Source: Alnus glutinosa (lineage: Eukaryota; Streptophyta; Magnoliopsida; Fagales; Betulaceae). From it: a stretch of 64,000 nt of DNA. The stretch's first letter is position 1. Every line of letters begins with the position of its first letter. The notes under the pieces were generated by a model. The model searched no databases. It was not told where the DNA came from and worked only from the letters and a program-made list of their open reading frames with translations. The position numbers were made by a program, and so were the translations under genes. Shown piece after piece: positions 10,979 through 21,100 of the stretch. The stretch covers positions 4,828,501-4,892,500 of the forward strand of contig NC_084896.1 in NCBI RefSeq assembly GCF_958979055.1. Direction: 5' to 3'.

Positions 10979-11272
10979 AGAAGAGAAGAATTGGTGCAGA
11001 TATTTCTTGAAGATACTAGAGTTCTATTGAATAGTTTGCAATTCAAGAGCGTGAACCATGTCAGAAGGGAGATGAATGAAGTAGTTCATAGGTTAATCAA
11101 TAAAACGTTTTCCCTTATGAACGAACAATTCCTTATAAAAAAAATAACTCAATATATTCTTGACATTTTAACTGCCGAACGCAATACTTTTACCTTTTCA
11201 TATTAATAAAAGGAATGCGTGATTAAAAATAAATAAATAAAAAATAATAATAATAAAAAAAAAAAAAAACTT
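10979..11272 (+). mobile_element. Older retroelement RNase H remnant split by the LINE
   Basis: The frame reads EELVQIFLEDTRVLLNSL, then VNHVRREMNEVVHRLINKTF, then LIKKITQYILDILTAERNT. This matches the end of the RNase H domain (RVT_3) of plant LINE polyproteins, whose last conserved pieces are HVRRExNxVAHxLA and a W-I-E-E-x-P-like tail. An AATAAA-like signal and an A-rich tail follow (11210-11272). The left flank of the nested LINE (about 9815-9847) reads on in the same sense, so the younger LINE landed inside this older copy. Confidence 0.65.
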
Positions 11273-11918
11273 CTGCCAACATTGGTGCATGCCAAAAGCC
11301 TAGCTCATTTTCTTTTGTCAAAATGTGTCGGACACGTGCCTATCTCATCCCTCCATCCCCACCCTTCGATTTTGGGATCTGATAGCTGTTCGTATGATCA
11401 GATCTACCTTGATGTACTCTTCTCTCTTTCTTTAATATGTTTTGGAGAAAAAAAATCTTTGGCTAAAACGACGTTGATAGAAACAAAAAGAAAAATAAAT
11501 AAAAAGTCAATAACCCCATGTATAAATTATAACGAAATTAATTAATTATCCATTTGCTATGCACATGGCTCTTAGATAGATGATTAGACCTACGCTCTTT
11601 GAAAAAGTAAAAGGTCTGAAGAGATTAGATCCAGTTGCAGATTGCAATGGAGTGTAATCAACATTTACGTTTTGGTTTTGTGGAGGATGAAATAAACTTA
11701 GTCTATTCAGTTTCGCAATCTTTGCTAAAATGTAAATCAATGTGTTTCTTAATTCCTAAATGATTCCTCTTTATTTTGTTGAAAAACAAATCGTATTTTG
11801 AACTTTTTTCGATCCATTAATACTCGCCTTGCTGAACAATAGATCAAAAACCTCATGGGAGTTCATAGAGGCTGTGTCTTTAGGGAGTTCTTCCAACGAG
11901 ACCGTAATATAACATATT
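11273..11918. other. Intergenic, no gene seen
   Basis: No protein-like frame. One CACGTG core lies at about 11332, without a gene close enough to interpret it. Confidence 0.35.
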
Positions 11919-12102
11919 GAGTAATGATATAAATTACATTTTTATTCTACAGTTATCTAATAATGCTATGGGACAATCACGATCGACCCTTGTATCAATC
12001 ATTGTTAAAAAATAAAAATAAAAATTATGATTAGTTGAGACTGCTACGTCAACTTTATCATAGGATAATGTCAGATAAAAAATATGGTATATAACATTAC
12101 TC
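11919..12102. mobile_element. MITE with 9-base TSD (Mutator-like)
   Basis: This 184-base element begins GAGTAATG and ends CATTACTC, with looser pairing inward (ATATAAATT against ATGGTATATAA). The direct repeat TAACATATT lies immediately outside at 11910-11918 and 12103-12111. A 9-base duplication is the hallmark of Mutator-superfamily transposition. There is no coding capacity. Confidence 0.8.
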
Positions 12103-12141
12103 TAACATATTAGGACACCGTTTAACTCAAAAGTTTAAGCT

Positions 12142-13133
12142 TTTTTTTTTTTTTTTAATAGATACTTGAAAAGGAACTACAAACTAAAGCCAAAGCTAAG
12201 TTTTAGGCTTAAAGAAAAGGAAATTACAACAAACTAGGGTTGTGCACCTCAACAATAAATACCTAAGAACGCAATTACGCGGAGGCAATACATCAAATGA
12301 ATGACGCGGGTCTATTGATTCTTGGCACAGATGCCAATAACTTATGCCGCCAATAAAAGGCGGTAAAAGGTGTGGTTAGGGCCTCGAAGAACCCTACCCA
12401 AACACCTATGGTGTATTTACAACAGCGAATACAGAGAAGGAACATATAACAAAATGCCTAGCAACACAAAAAAAGGTAAAACAAAGACAACGCAGCAACG
12501 GCAAGGAGGCGAAGCTAGGGCTGGGAGTCGCCGTCGTGGGTAGACCACGCGCTAGCACTGGACGACCCCTCTCTAGCAGAGGACACCGCAAGCTACCGCA
12601 AACTACCGACAGCCAAGGCGGGGAGGAGGACTAGAGCAACCACGCGCCGACGGGTGAGAATCATTTGCTGGCGTGTGCAAGCCATGCTTCGGTGCGTGGG
12701 TGTCTGGACAGTTCGCGACTGGTGTCAACAGAGGCGGGAGATGACGGGGATCCCGATGAAGAGGCGCGTGTCGTACTGAATCTGGAGCAAGATTGTAAAT
12801 CTAGGTTTGAAAACTTCGACTTCAGATTCGAACCAAATCCGGCAGTAGACACGGTGGAGGAGGGAGATGGCCCATGGGAGCTACGTTGATGTGAGGAAAA
12901 GTAGATAAAATGTCTTCAAAGAGGAGGATAGGGCTAGAGAAAACTTTAGTAAGATAGGAGCCCGAGCCTCCAAGGAAGCGCTAGTAAAGAGGGAAAGAAG
13001 GAGGAGGGAAGAAGGAAGGGATGAGGAGGAAGAGGAAAGTACCGAGCTTCCCTTCTCCTATAGTGTTTGGGCCGGAAGGCTTTTCAAAGAAGGTTTTTGG
13101 GAGAGGACCGAACCAAACCAGGCGTCTCTAGAT
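12142..13133 (-). mobile_element. Retroposon of about 1 kb, minus strand, with TSD
   Basis: The direct repeat AAAGTTTAAGCT lies at 12130-12141 and 13134-13145. A run of T (12141-12156) follows the left copy, so the element's poly(A) tail is on the minus strand. The body is unusually GC-rich (for example 12500-12660 and 12680-12880) compared with the flanks. On the minus strand it has a T-rich end before the tail (TTCCTTTTCAAGTATCTATT). Frames at 12406-12591 and 12661-12889 show no recognisable domain. It may be a truncated LINE, a non-autonomous relative or a retrocopy; the source is unknown. Confidence 0.75.
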
Positions 13134-13255
13134 AAAGTTTAAGCTAATTAATTTGTGCCCAATTCTATTATATTAACCACTTGTTCTTATGATATATTTT
13201 CAACGTGGAACTTAATTATTTTTCACTTACGTGTACATATTTAAATATGTATATA

Positions 13256-13258
<3 letters not shown>

Positions 13259-13350
<92 letters not shown>
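13259..13350. repeat. (AT)n microsatellite, about 92 bases
   Basis: An uninterrupted alternating AT run of about 46 units. Such a tract slips readily and its length here may be an assembly estimate. Confidence 0.97.
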
Positions 13351-13354
<4 letters not shown>

Positions 13355-13519
13355 TATCTATATGTGTATGTATAAGTATATATTGGGTAGCATACATATA
13401 TGCCTGCTGCAGCTGGTTTCAGTCCAGCTTAATTAATTATTAAGTAGCAAGAAAGCTTTTAATTTAAATACTGAATGGTTTTTGAATGACTTGGCAGCAA
13501 AGTTCGTACACTCTGTTCT

Positions 13520-15607
13520 TCAATGGGAAACACAGATGTAATGTGGTGGTTGGAGGAACTGCTTCCGGGCAGCTGCCATCTCTATTCTCTCCCATTTTTC
13601 CTTCCTCTTGACCTCTTCCAGGCGAGCTTTATATTCTCTGAGGTCAATTTCTTCCAGGCATTTGGAGTACAAAAATGGGTGCATTTCTTCCAGCATCACC
13701 TTCACATTTTCTGTCAATTGCCCCACGCTTTTGCTCCAATGCCATTTCAGGTTTTTCTCCATGCCTTCAACAACAACAGGAAATACTTCTTCTATTGCTG
13801 CTGACGCCATCTTCACAAAATGCTCATTGTTCCACACATACAGTGCACGCTCAGCAACCTGCAGGATCCAAAATAATGGAACATAAAGTTCATGATCAAA
13901 CTCTCCCTCAATAACACAGAATATCTAACTGAGACGTGGATTAAACTGTAGGGTCAGGATTTGAATTCAAAATATCTGTTTTGATTTCATGTTAAATCAC
14001 CACTTATTTTAAAAGTTTAACTTGGTAAAAGCTAACGAGTTTGGAGTCGTTGATAGGAAAGAGTAAATTTAATCAATACTTTACTTTCTATTAATAAGTG
14101 AGGTCCAACACGTGAAATATTTAATCGAAATGGAAGGTAAGGTCGAACTTAAAGACCTCTATTTCTAATACTATGTTAAATCATTACTCATTTCAAAAAT
14201 TTAAACCAATAAAAAAGAGTAAATTTAATTATTTAATCAATACTTGAGCTTTTAACTAGCTTTAAGAAAGCAGCACCTAGCTAGCCCCATGATCTTACTT
14301 TTTCAGCATCAGGGAAGCTTAAGATATTAATTCTCAAAGATTTTCATCATCATCCTCATTGGACAACAGAAAAACACTACTGAAAAGAAAAGAAACTTGG
14401 ATGGAAAGTCAGGTTTTAGCAGTTGAAGATTCCAAATGATCTTTTCTTTGATCCAATCAATATGCAAATAAAACAAAAGGCATGAGAGATTATTTAAACT
14501 TCAAAGAAAAACCTTAAAACCCAATAAAGGAAAGACCTTTAACAGAATAAACTATGAGAAACTGTATCATAATTGAGAGCTTACCTGTGAGTTCCAACTG
14601 TTCAAACATTTTGTAATCCGGGAACACAGAGGCAGGGCTAGCTTTCTATATTGATCAGGATCTATGTTTTCCACCAGCTCCTCCAATTCCCCTATCAGCA
14701 GAATTTCCTTCTGACAGCTAGTAATAGGCCAATACCTCAAAATTCCTCTAACAACAGTCCCTCCAAGCATAGGCTCCTTCTGCACAAACTGAGAAACACA
14801 GTAAGCCAGCTGCCTATGGTAAGCCAGCATCCCCTTGGTCTTGTGAAGAGGAATCAGCACTCTCATTAAGAACAACTTGTGCTCATCTTTGAGTGGAACA
14901 GTGAAACCATTGATTATAGTTCCCCATATCTCAAGCAGCTCGGCGATGCCGCAATGCCGGTCGGTGTCAAATATGTAGTGCAAGAACACATCGTTCATTG
15001 ATTTCCGCATGAATGAACGGTAGAAGGTGAATCTCAAATATATCCGGTGGTACAGATTCTTCAAGATATCGCGCTCCCTGGGGTCTTCGGATTGGAAAAG
15101 GGAGAGGAGATTGAGAAGAAAAGGATGGTCGACATGTTCTTTAAGTGTCTCAGGATCTGTGGTGGCAACTACTCGCAAGAGGATATCATAGAGAATTTGG
15201 AGGTGCGACCATTTTGGTGAAAAATTAGAAACGGGGTCTTCGTCATCAGGGAAATCTGAGGTGATGGAGGTGTTGGAAGGTGGAGGGAGAGGCCGGAACA
15301 GGTTGGTCGATAGCATCGACATGAGAGGGGCTAAAGTTTGATCATGCAGTGTCTTCTTCAACTTTATGATGGAGAGGAGCTGAGTGAGCTTCAGCCGCTT
15401 AAGATCTTGGGGTGAAGGGGATTCAAGAGGACTGGTGAAGTATGTGATAATAGAAAGAAGTTCTTCGTTTTCAGAATTGGACAAATACAGGGAAATCTTA
15501 GGACTTTTACTTTTATTCTTTGAATCGAGTTCAAAGAGGTGAAGAAGGGTGGTAGATTTTCTCCTTGGAGAAGCAGGCAGAGGCAGGGTGTTTCTTTGTG
15601 CAGCCAT
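13520..15607 (-). CDS. PP2A regulatory subunit B' (B56 family)
   Basis: Two exons, 15607-14585 and 13858-13520, join in phase 0 across a 726-base GT-AG intron into 453 residues. B56 subunits bind the PP2A A/C core and choose its substrates. After a basic, proline- and serine-rich N-terminus (1-30), the HEAT-like core shows family motifs: HLQILYDILLRVV (about residue 135), LSLFQSEDPRERDILKNLYH (about 170), HYIFDTDRHCGIAELLEIWG, INGFTVPLKDEHKLFLMRVL, and exon 2 opens VAERALYVWNNEHF. The C-terminus is YICVSH. It is slightly shorter than most plant B' proteins (about 480-540), mainly at the N-terminus. The ATG is at 15607-15605, after a T-tract-containing leader. I cannot assign the exact paralogue, so no symbol is given. 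Confidence 0.93.
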
Positions 15608-16230
15608 GCTCTGTTCTGTTCCTCTCTGTTCTCCTGATAAGATAGATTAATATTGTTTAGAAATTTTTTTTTTTTTTTTTTATCTTTGTTGATTGTTGGG
15701 ATCTGAAAGAAAGGCCGAAAAGGCAGCCTATTTTTCATAAACAAGAAACGTTGTAATATCCGACGCATAAATGGAGTGTTGAACTTTCATACAGATGTGA
15801 CAGGGAAAGTGACAAAGGGATTAGGGGTCTTTCTTTGTTGCTGCTCCTCGTCTGGGTCATAATAGCATATTGGCAACCGGACAATATGTTTACTAATTTT
15901 TTATGTGCAGCATGCATGTGCCACACCAACCATCTGGCTGAAAGTTTTGAACCAGAGGGCCACATTGAGCAAAGTGGGATGTAATAGGTTAACCACGATG
16001 GTTTGGAGACCTCTCAACTGTGGAGGATGATGGCTTGAAAAGAAGAAAATTTTCCATCCATCTCTTCTTTGTTATATTCATATTGTGGGAATACCCAATG
16101 AATGTATCTATAAACAGAAATAAAATTCTAATTAAACGGAGCAAACCAATACTAGACATCTAAATTGTCTAAGAAAAATGTTTGGAGTACTACAAATTAT
16201 AGTAAGGTCTCCTAAAAAAATTAACGTTAG
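15608..16230. other. Leader and promoter region of the B56 gene
   Basis: It holds a T/A tract at about 15662-15681 and no frame with family resemblance. The first 100-150 bases left of the ATG probably form the 5' UTR, with the promoter beyond them. Confidence 0.4.
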
Positions 16231-16231
16231 A

Positions 16232-16560
16232 GTTGGCCACGTCAGTCATACAATCCTAACCTTTTCTTTCATGTTAGCTACGACACTCTAAAAAACTTTT
16301 AGGGTGATCGATTACTCCTTGGACGGATTATGGGTCGCCAAACTAATCCTGTCTCCATCTTGACACTTTCACATTTGACCAAACAAATAGGAAAAATAAG
16401 TTGGCCACGGCAATCACATAATCCTAAACTTTTCTTTCACGTTAGTTGAGACACTTTTAAAAACTTTTAAAGTGATCCATTATTCGGACGGATTATGGGT
16501 GGCTGAACTAACCTTGTCTACGTCTTGACACTTTCACATTTTTCGAATCAAATAGGGAGA
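16232..16560. repeat. Tandem duplication, period 168 bases
   Basis: Two copies start GTTGGCCACGTCAGTCATAC (16232) and GTTGGCCACGGCAATCACAT (16400). They share CTTTTCTTTCA, GACGGATTATGGGT and TCTTGACACTTTCACATTT in the same order and end near AATCAAATAGGG. Substitutions are spread evenly, which suggests an old duplication. Confidence 0.85.
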
Positions 16561-17386
16561 AATGAGCCCCAAAGACTTTATCTCTTGGTGGGAAGTTACA
16601 CAATTTTGTACTTGATGCAGATAAAAATACGGAAATAATTGAATTTAATCTAATAATTAGAATCTGACAAACCCAAGAAAAGCTAAGAAAACCTAACAGT
16701 AGTACCTAGGCTTAAAGGAATATATAGTCCTTCCGAAATCCTGGCCAGGACCTCGTAACCCAAAGCCAAAGGGGCACAAATCTGGGGAGCAGGGAACAAG
16801 AAAGTCCAGCGCTTTCAAAAGAATATTACTTGCCCTATTATATAACATGCATCAAGCCCAAGGAAATTACGTCATCATCCCCATTTATATTTATGGCTAT
16901 TTCTCGTATTTTCGATGTGGGACAAAGTGTTACAACCCAGCCAGATGAGCGTGGGCTAAGTGACAGCATGCAGCCATGGGTTGGCAGTTGGCACCAAACC
17001 ACACGGCCGTAGCTTGGCTTGGCTTGGTGATGACCAGGTCCGGCCACTTAATTATTTATTTAGGAGGCATAATTATATTTCTATATCATTTCTGTTATTT
17101 GAAGGTTTCGTTTTACAAATATTCAAAACATAAGTCTCGATTTCGTTAGGTCAAAAACTGAGATCTTAATTTATTTTAATGTCAAAAAACTCGAAAGGAT
17201 GAGGAATTGTGACATAATTTCCTTTACATTAAATATACAACAAGAATGTGAGAGTAATTTTTAAACCCTTGTTGGCCACTAAATAATCGGAAAACACTAA
17301 ATAATCAAAAATAATTTTCACCTTTATGTCATATCAGAACACTTTTTTTTTTTTTTTTTTTTTTTATTATAAATCTAAAAAACATA
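16561..17386. other. Intergenic, no gene seen
   Basis: Two overlapping short frames on opposite strands at 16830-17047 have no family resemblance. A T run of about 23 lies at 17343-17365. Confidence 0.35.
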
Positions 17387-17555
17387 AGTAATGCTAAATA
17401 TTATACTCTCATCCGACCATTATTTTACTAAGTTGATGTGTCAGTGCCTAACAATTTTTTTTTTTTTAACAAAAGTTGATTTAAGAGTTGATAAGTACTG
17501 TCACATTAACTAAATAGGATGAAGATAAGATGAGAGTATAATATTTAGTATTACT
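17387..17555. mobile_element. Foldback MITE
   Basis: The ends AGTAATGCTAAATATTATAC and TCTCATC pair with the reverse complement of the right end, AGTAATACTAAATATTATAC and TCTCATC: 27 bases with one mismatch. The interior pairs loosely as well, around a T-run loop. Total length is 169 bases with no coding capacity. No exact TSD is visible. Confidence 0.75.
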
Positions 17556-17868
17556 CGAAAAAACTTTAACATACAAAGCCTATGGACAATCTAATGTTAA
17601 GTCCATTGAATTTGCACATTTCTAATCGATCATTTGCCTTACAATTTGCAAAACTTACGCACTTACGGGTGTTCAGGTGGATAGATAAATCGCGCTGCAT
17701 CCGTTATTTGCCTGTCTGCATGGCTTATAGCCGAATTTTCAAACCTTTACCCTTGGCGAGAAGATATTATATCCGCTATTCACACATATGCGGGTGGATA
17801 GCGCAATATAGGTAGACGGAGGCTACCTATATATAAATGAACTAAAACGTCATTTCAGGATTTAATCT
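17556..17868. other. Intergenic; possible DNA-transposon scrap
   Basis: Motifs such as GGTGGATAGATAAATCGCG and ATGCGGGTGGATAGCGC at 17675-17800 resemble subterminal repeats of plant DNA transposons. The boundaries are not definable. Confidence 0.3.
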
Positions 17869-17881
17869 CAAAACAAAATCC

Positions 17882-18979
17882 TTTTTTTTTTTTTTTTTTT
17901 TTTTTTGAACTAATAGCATGTGCTATTATAAATTCTAAAAGCCTATAGGCATTACATCGTGAGAAATGAGGGACAAACCCCCCATACTCTTAAGCCAGAA
18001 GGATCTGACTTAAAAAACAGCTGCTTATGCAGAATCCCAAATTTTACTAAAATTACAATCAAGCCCCCATTACAAAAGAAAAATTCTAATAAAATTTGAG
18101 CCATACATGAGCAAACTGTACCTAGAAACTAAGGAATACACAAACAAATCTAACAGAAAAATCAACCCAAAGAAGACATAGCCGCGGCCCCCCTTCGGCC
18201 TTCTCTCTCTACTCTAGCGTTCTTCCCTGTCTCTCTCTTCAAAGAAGACATTGATCTCATGAAACTAGTATCTCTATGTCCCCGCCATTTTCGTTTTGTG
18301 AAAGGGGTGCTTTAGGTTTTGAAACTTTGATGAAGTCTGTGGGTTGTTGAAATGTGTTTAGGTCCACTTGGAGGTGGTTTTGAAACTTTGATAAAGTTTT
18401 TGTGGGTTGTTAAAATGTGTTTAGGTCCACCTGGAGGCTGGTGCTAATATTTTGGTCACTTCATCTTACCATGTATATGCTTATTTGTTTATTTTTGATT
18501 GATATACCTTCAATTTATTTGGGTTTGATCCATGTATTATTTCGTTAAAACAACCTAGTGGCATGCAATTACAGTTCAATTTGTATTTTCATATTACAAT
18601 TTACAAGTGTATTTAGGTCAACAATTGAATTAAACTCATCTAAAAAAGCTCATAAAAAGCTTTAACAGAACAACATGTCCATATAAATTAAGTCCATATT
18701 AAAAAAAAATTAAAAATTAAAAAACCAAAAAAAATGCCTAAAATGCAAAGTGAATATCACGGGCAGTTAGTAAAAACAACCACTGTCCGTGCGCAATTAT
18801 GGGTGAATTCTGCTTGCCTGTCTAGGGCACAGATGGTTACTAAAATCTGCTCCCCACAAAATGAAGATGTAAATGCAAAATAATGATATTATCCGCAAAT
18901 ATCCGCCCATAAAGTGCGGTTTAGACCCCTATATGCGCCTATGATATTCAGGCAATCTCTACTGAATTAAATTGCATGC
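17882..18979 (-). mobile_element. Retroposon of about 1.1 kb, minus strand, with TSD
   Basis: The 13-base direct repeat CAAAACAAAATCC occurs at 17869-17881 and 18980-18992. A T run of about 25 bases follows the left copy, so the poly(A) end is on the minus strand. The body includes a GC-rich CT-repeat patch at 18180-18245. No domain was recognised. The TSD is AC-rich and simple, so chance similarity is possible, though placement next to the homopolymer supports insertion. Confidence 0.6.
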
Positions 18980-19084
18980 CAAAACAAAATCCCTACACCA
19001 ATCTTTAAAAGCTTATTCCTAACTCAATACATTGCAAAAAGAAACTCTTTTTTTTTTTTTCAAAAAAGGGCAACAACAAGCCAT

Positions 19085-20545
19085 TCATGCTTCATTATAC
19101 TGGTGATGTGCAGTATTATGGATATCTGGAAGGTCGGAAGAACTCATGGAGAACCTGAGCCATCTCTTTCTCTTGGAGTATTCAAGACAAGGCTGCATAA
19201 CCAGCCCAATCATCACAGCAAATGAGCTGATAACCATGACCTTGAGAGGAGCAAGCACTAAAACCACAAAAATCAACAGGGTTGGAGGAGTACACATCAA
19301 AATTGCTCCATATGTACCAATGGGTATTTTATAAGGCCGAGATGCTGCAGGATATTCCATTCTCAACTTCACAAATGCTATAAATTCCATAATCATTCCA
19401 AAACAGTATAAGAAATTCTCTGCAGCTACAATCTCTTGGAAGCTCAAACAGGAGAGTAAGATCACACCGGATGCAGAGAACAAAATTCCGGCGACCGGGG
19501 TTCCGTAACGAGATCTCTTGCCGAAGACAGAAGGAAGCATCCCAAGCTCTGCCATTCCCAGAAGCTGAAAGGAGTCGCTGCTCATCTCAGCCACAAACAT
19601 CCCCATGTTTGACAGAGCAGAAGCAGCTTGAACCCATGTTCTCAACCATACACCTCCAAGCACCATGGCAATGTCTGAGAAATACCCATCAGACCAAAGC
19701 TCACGATCAAGAGGAATGGCTCCTGTACCAATCAGAAGAGGAAAAAAGTACCCAAAAACAACCAATAGAAGAGCATAAAACAGAGCCTTTGGGAGAGTTT
19801 TACTGGGATTGTCCACCTCTCCAGAAAGAGTACTAATTGAATCCCAGTAGTTCAAATTCCAGAACAGAGTATTTAAGTACAAACCCCAGTTCACACTGCC
19901 GAGATCAACCACGAGCCATCTCGATGGCTTCAAATTTGGGACTGCAACAATTCCCATAAACAAGAAAGGAAGAAGTGAAAACACTCCGAGCAATATAGCG
20001 ACCCATCCCACAATGGTTAAACCCCTGTAGTTCATATAAGTGAGAGCCACTGTCAAAACCAGTACCGCCATTATCCTCGGTAAACCAGCTTCTAAAGCTG
20101 GGATAGCTGATTTCAGATAGTCAAGAAACAGAACAGGATACAGAGCATTATCAATAACCCCGCTAAGCCACTTCATCCAACCTTGCTGAAAACCCCAGTT
20201 GGGCCCCAAAGCTGATGCAACCCAAACAACATATCCGCCGTTCTCCGGGAACATAGTGCCCATCTCTGCCGTTATCAAGGCTTCTGGAATGCTCCATATA
20301 AGTGGAAAAAGCAAAAATCCGAGAAGAGCTAATAGCGGACCGCCTGCCTTGACACTGTCTTCAACACCAAAAGGGCCGCCAGAGACCTCATAGAAGATCA
20401 GGAAAACAAGAGGTATAATCGAAAGCTTTTGAAAATTATCTAACATGGGAGTCGATGCTTCGCCCAAAGCCACATACTGAACCGAATTATTCTCCATTGT
20501 TCGAGAAGCGGTTTGCTCGTTTAATGAATTTCTCTGTTTCTGCAT
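19085..20545 (-). CDS. Polyamine/amino acid permease (PUT/LAT family)
   Basis: A single coding exon of 486 residues belonging to the APC superfamily. Plant PUT proteins carry polyamines, and paraquat by mimicry, across plasma membrane or internal membranes with protons. The first helix holds [20 protein letters not shown], the substrate-site segment of this family. Next come [20 protein letters not shown] and [20 protein letters not shown], then [16 protein letters not shown] in the middle, [20 protein letters not shown], and a hydrophilic C-terminal tail after the twelfth helix. ATG at 20545-20543 is chosen; the in-frame extension upstream to 20581 begins only with TTG. A second in-frame ATG (MENNSVQY, about 20497) is possible. 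It resembles the PUT1-3 clade more than PUT5. A leader intron is likely, with donor at 20950 (CTAACGACAG|GTAATAG) and acceptor near 20690. Confidence 0.93.
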   Translation of the reverse strand: MQKQRNSLNEQTASRTMENNSVQYVALGEASTPMLDNFQKLSIIPLVFLIFYEVSGGPFGVEDSVKAGGPLLALLGFLLFPLIWSIPEALITAEMGTMFPENGGYVVWVASALGPNWGFQQGWMKWLSGVIDNALYPVLFLDYLKSAIPALEAGLPRIMAVLVLTVALTYMNYRGLTIVGWVAILLGVFSLLPFLFMGIVAVPNLKPSRWLVVDLGSVNWGLYLNTLFWNLNYWDSISTLSGEVDNPSKTLPKALFYALLLVVFGYFFPLLIGTGAIPLDRELWSDGYFSDIAMVLGGVWLRTWVQAASALSNMGMFVAEMSSDSFQLLGMAELGMLPSVFGKRSRYGTPVAGILFSASGVILLSCLSFQEIVAAENFLYCFGMIMEFIAFVKLRMEYPAASRPYKIPIGTYGAILMCTPPTLLIFVVLVLAPLKVMVISSFAVMIGLVMQPCLEYSKRKRWLRFSMSSSDLPDIHNTAHHQYNEA

Positions 20546-20570
20546 GGAATACAAAATCAATTTGGAATTT

Positions 20571-20642
20571 TCAACAGGCAATCTTGGGGAAGGCCAATAG
20601 AAAGAGGCAATGCATGTTAACCAGAAGATATGATATTCCCAT
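20571..20642 (-). promoter_or_regulatory. uORF of 23 codons in the PUT leader
   Basis: ATG at 20642-20640 opens [20 protein letters not shown] followed by IAC and stop TGA at 20573-20571, ending 25 bases before the main ATG. It lies in the same exon as the coding region, so it is retained in mRNA. The peptide is hydrophobic. Polyamine-responsive uORFs are known for other plant polyamine genes (S-adenosylmethionine decarboxylase); whether this one acts is inference. Confidence 0.5.
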
Positions 20643-20689
20643 TTCCACCAATTAATGAAAAATCCTTTTCGCAGGGTCAGAAAACTAAT

Positions 20690-21100
20690 CCTGGGTTAAG
20701 TTCCTCCTCCTCTATTCTCTGCAAAATTAGTTTATTTTCAAGAATCAATATTGAAAGTTCGTATCTTCTCAAACAAATAAATTTCCAGCCATGCACTCTC
20801 ACACACATAAACAAAGACTGTGTTAAGAATGAAAAGAACAACAACAATGTAGGCTAAGCAAAAGGATGAAGCAATTACTTTCATGAGAAAACAGGCAAAA
20901 AAGGAAAAAGAAGAAAATTACGATAAGAATAAAACTTATGAAACTATTACCTGTCGTTAGACTAACAATCCCAGAGATATGTAGACAAAACCATCAGGCA
21001 ATATCGATGCGATTTGAACTGTGATGCATTAAGGAAGATAGTCAGATAGAGAAGAAGAAAACCATTCAAAGGTTCGAGCGAGTATTAAGTGAAGCTGTAG
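20690..21100 (-). other. Leader intron and first exon of the PUT gene (predicted)
   Basis: The donor at 20950/20949 and the acceptor ending at 20691 (CTTAACCCAG) define a 260-base intron on the minus strand. The sequence from 20951 to about 21100 would be the untranslated first exon. This is supported by splice-site shape only. Confidence 0.4.

Noticed and set aside
12661..12889. Frames on both strands in the GC-rich retroposon
   Set aside because: Both strands are open only because of high GC; no motif was found.
13523..13914. Plus-strand frames opposite the B56 exon 2
   Set aside because: Antisense shadows of a well-supported minus-strand exon.
14651..15768. Other frames across B56 exon 1 and leader
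   Set aside because: Shadows; the 13858-15607 minus-strand frame explains the region.
20546..20581. Extension of the PUT frame upstream of the ATG
   Set aside because: It begins with TTG, not ATG; the ATG at 20545 is the supported start.
19146..20857. Plus-strand frames opposite the PUT gene
   Set aside because: Antisense shadows of the permease frame and of its leader.
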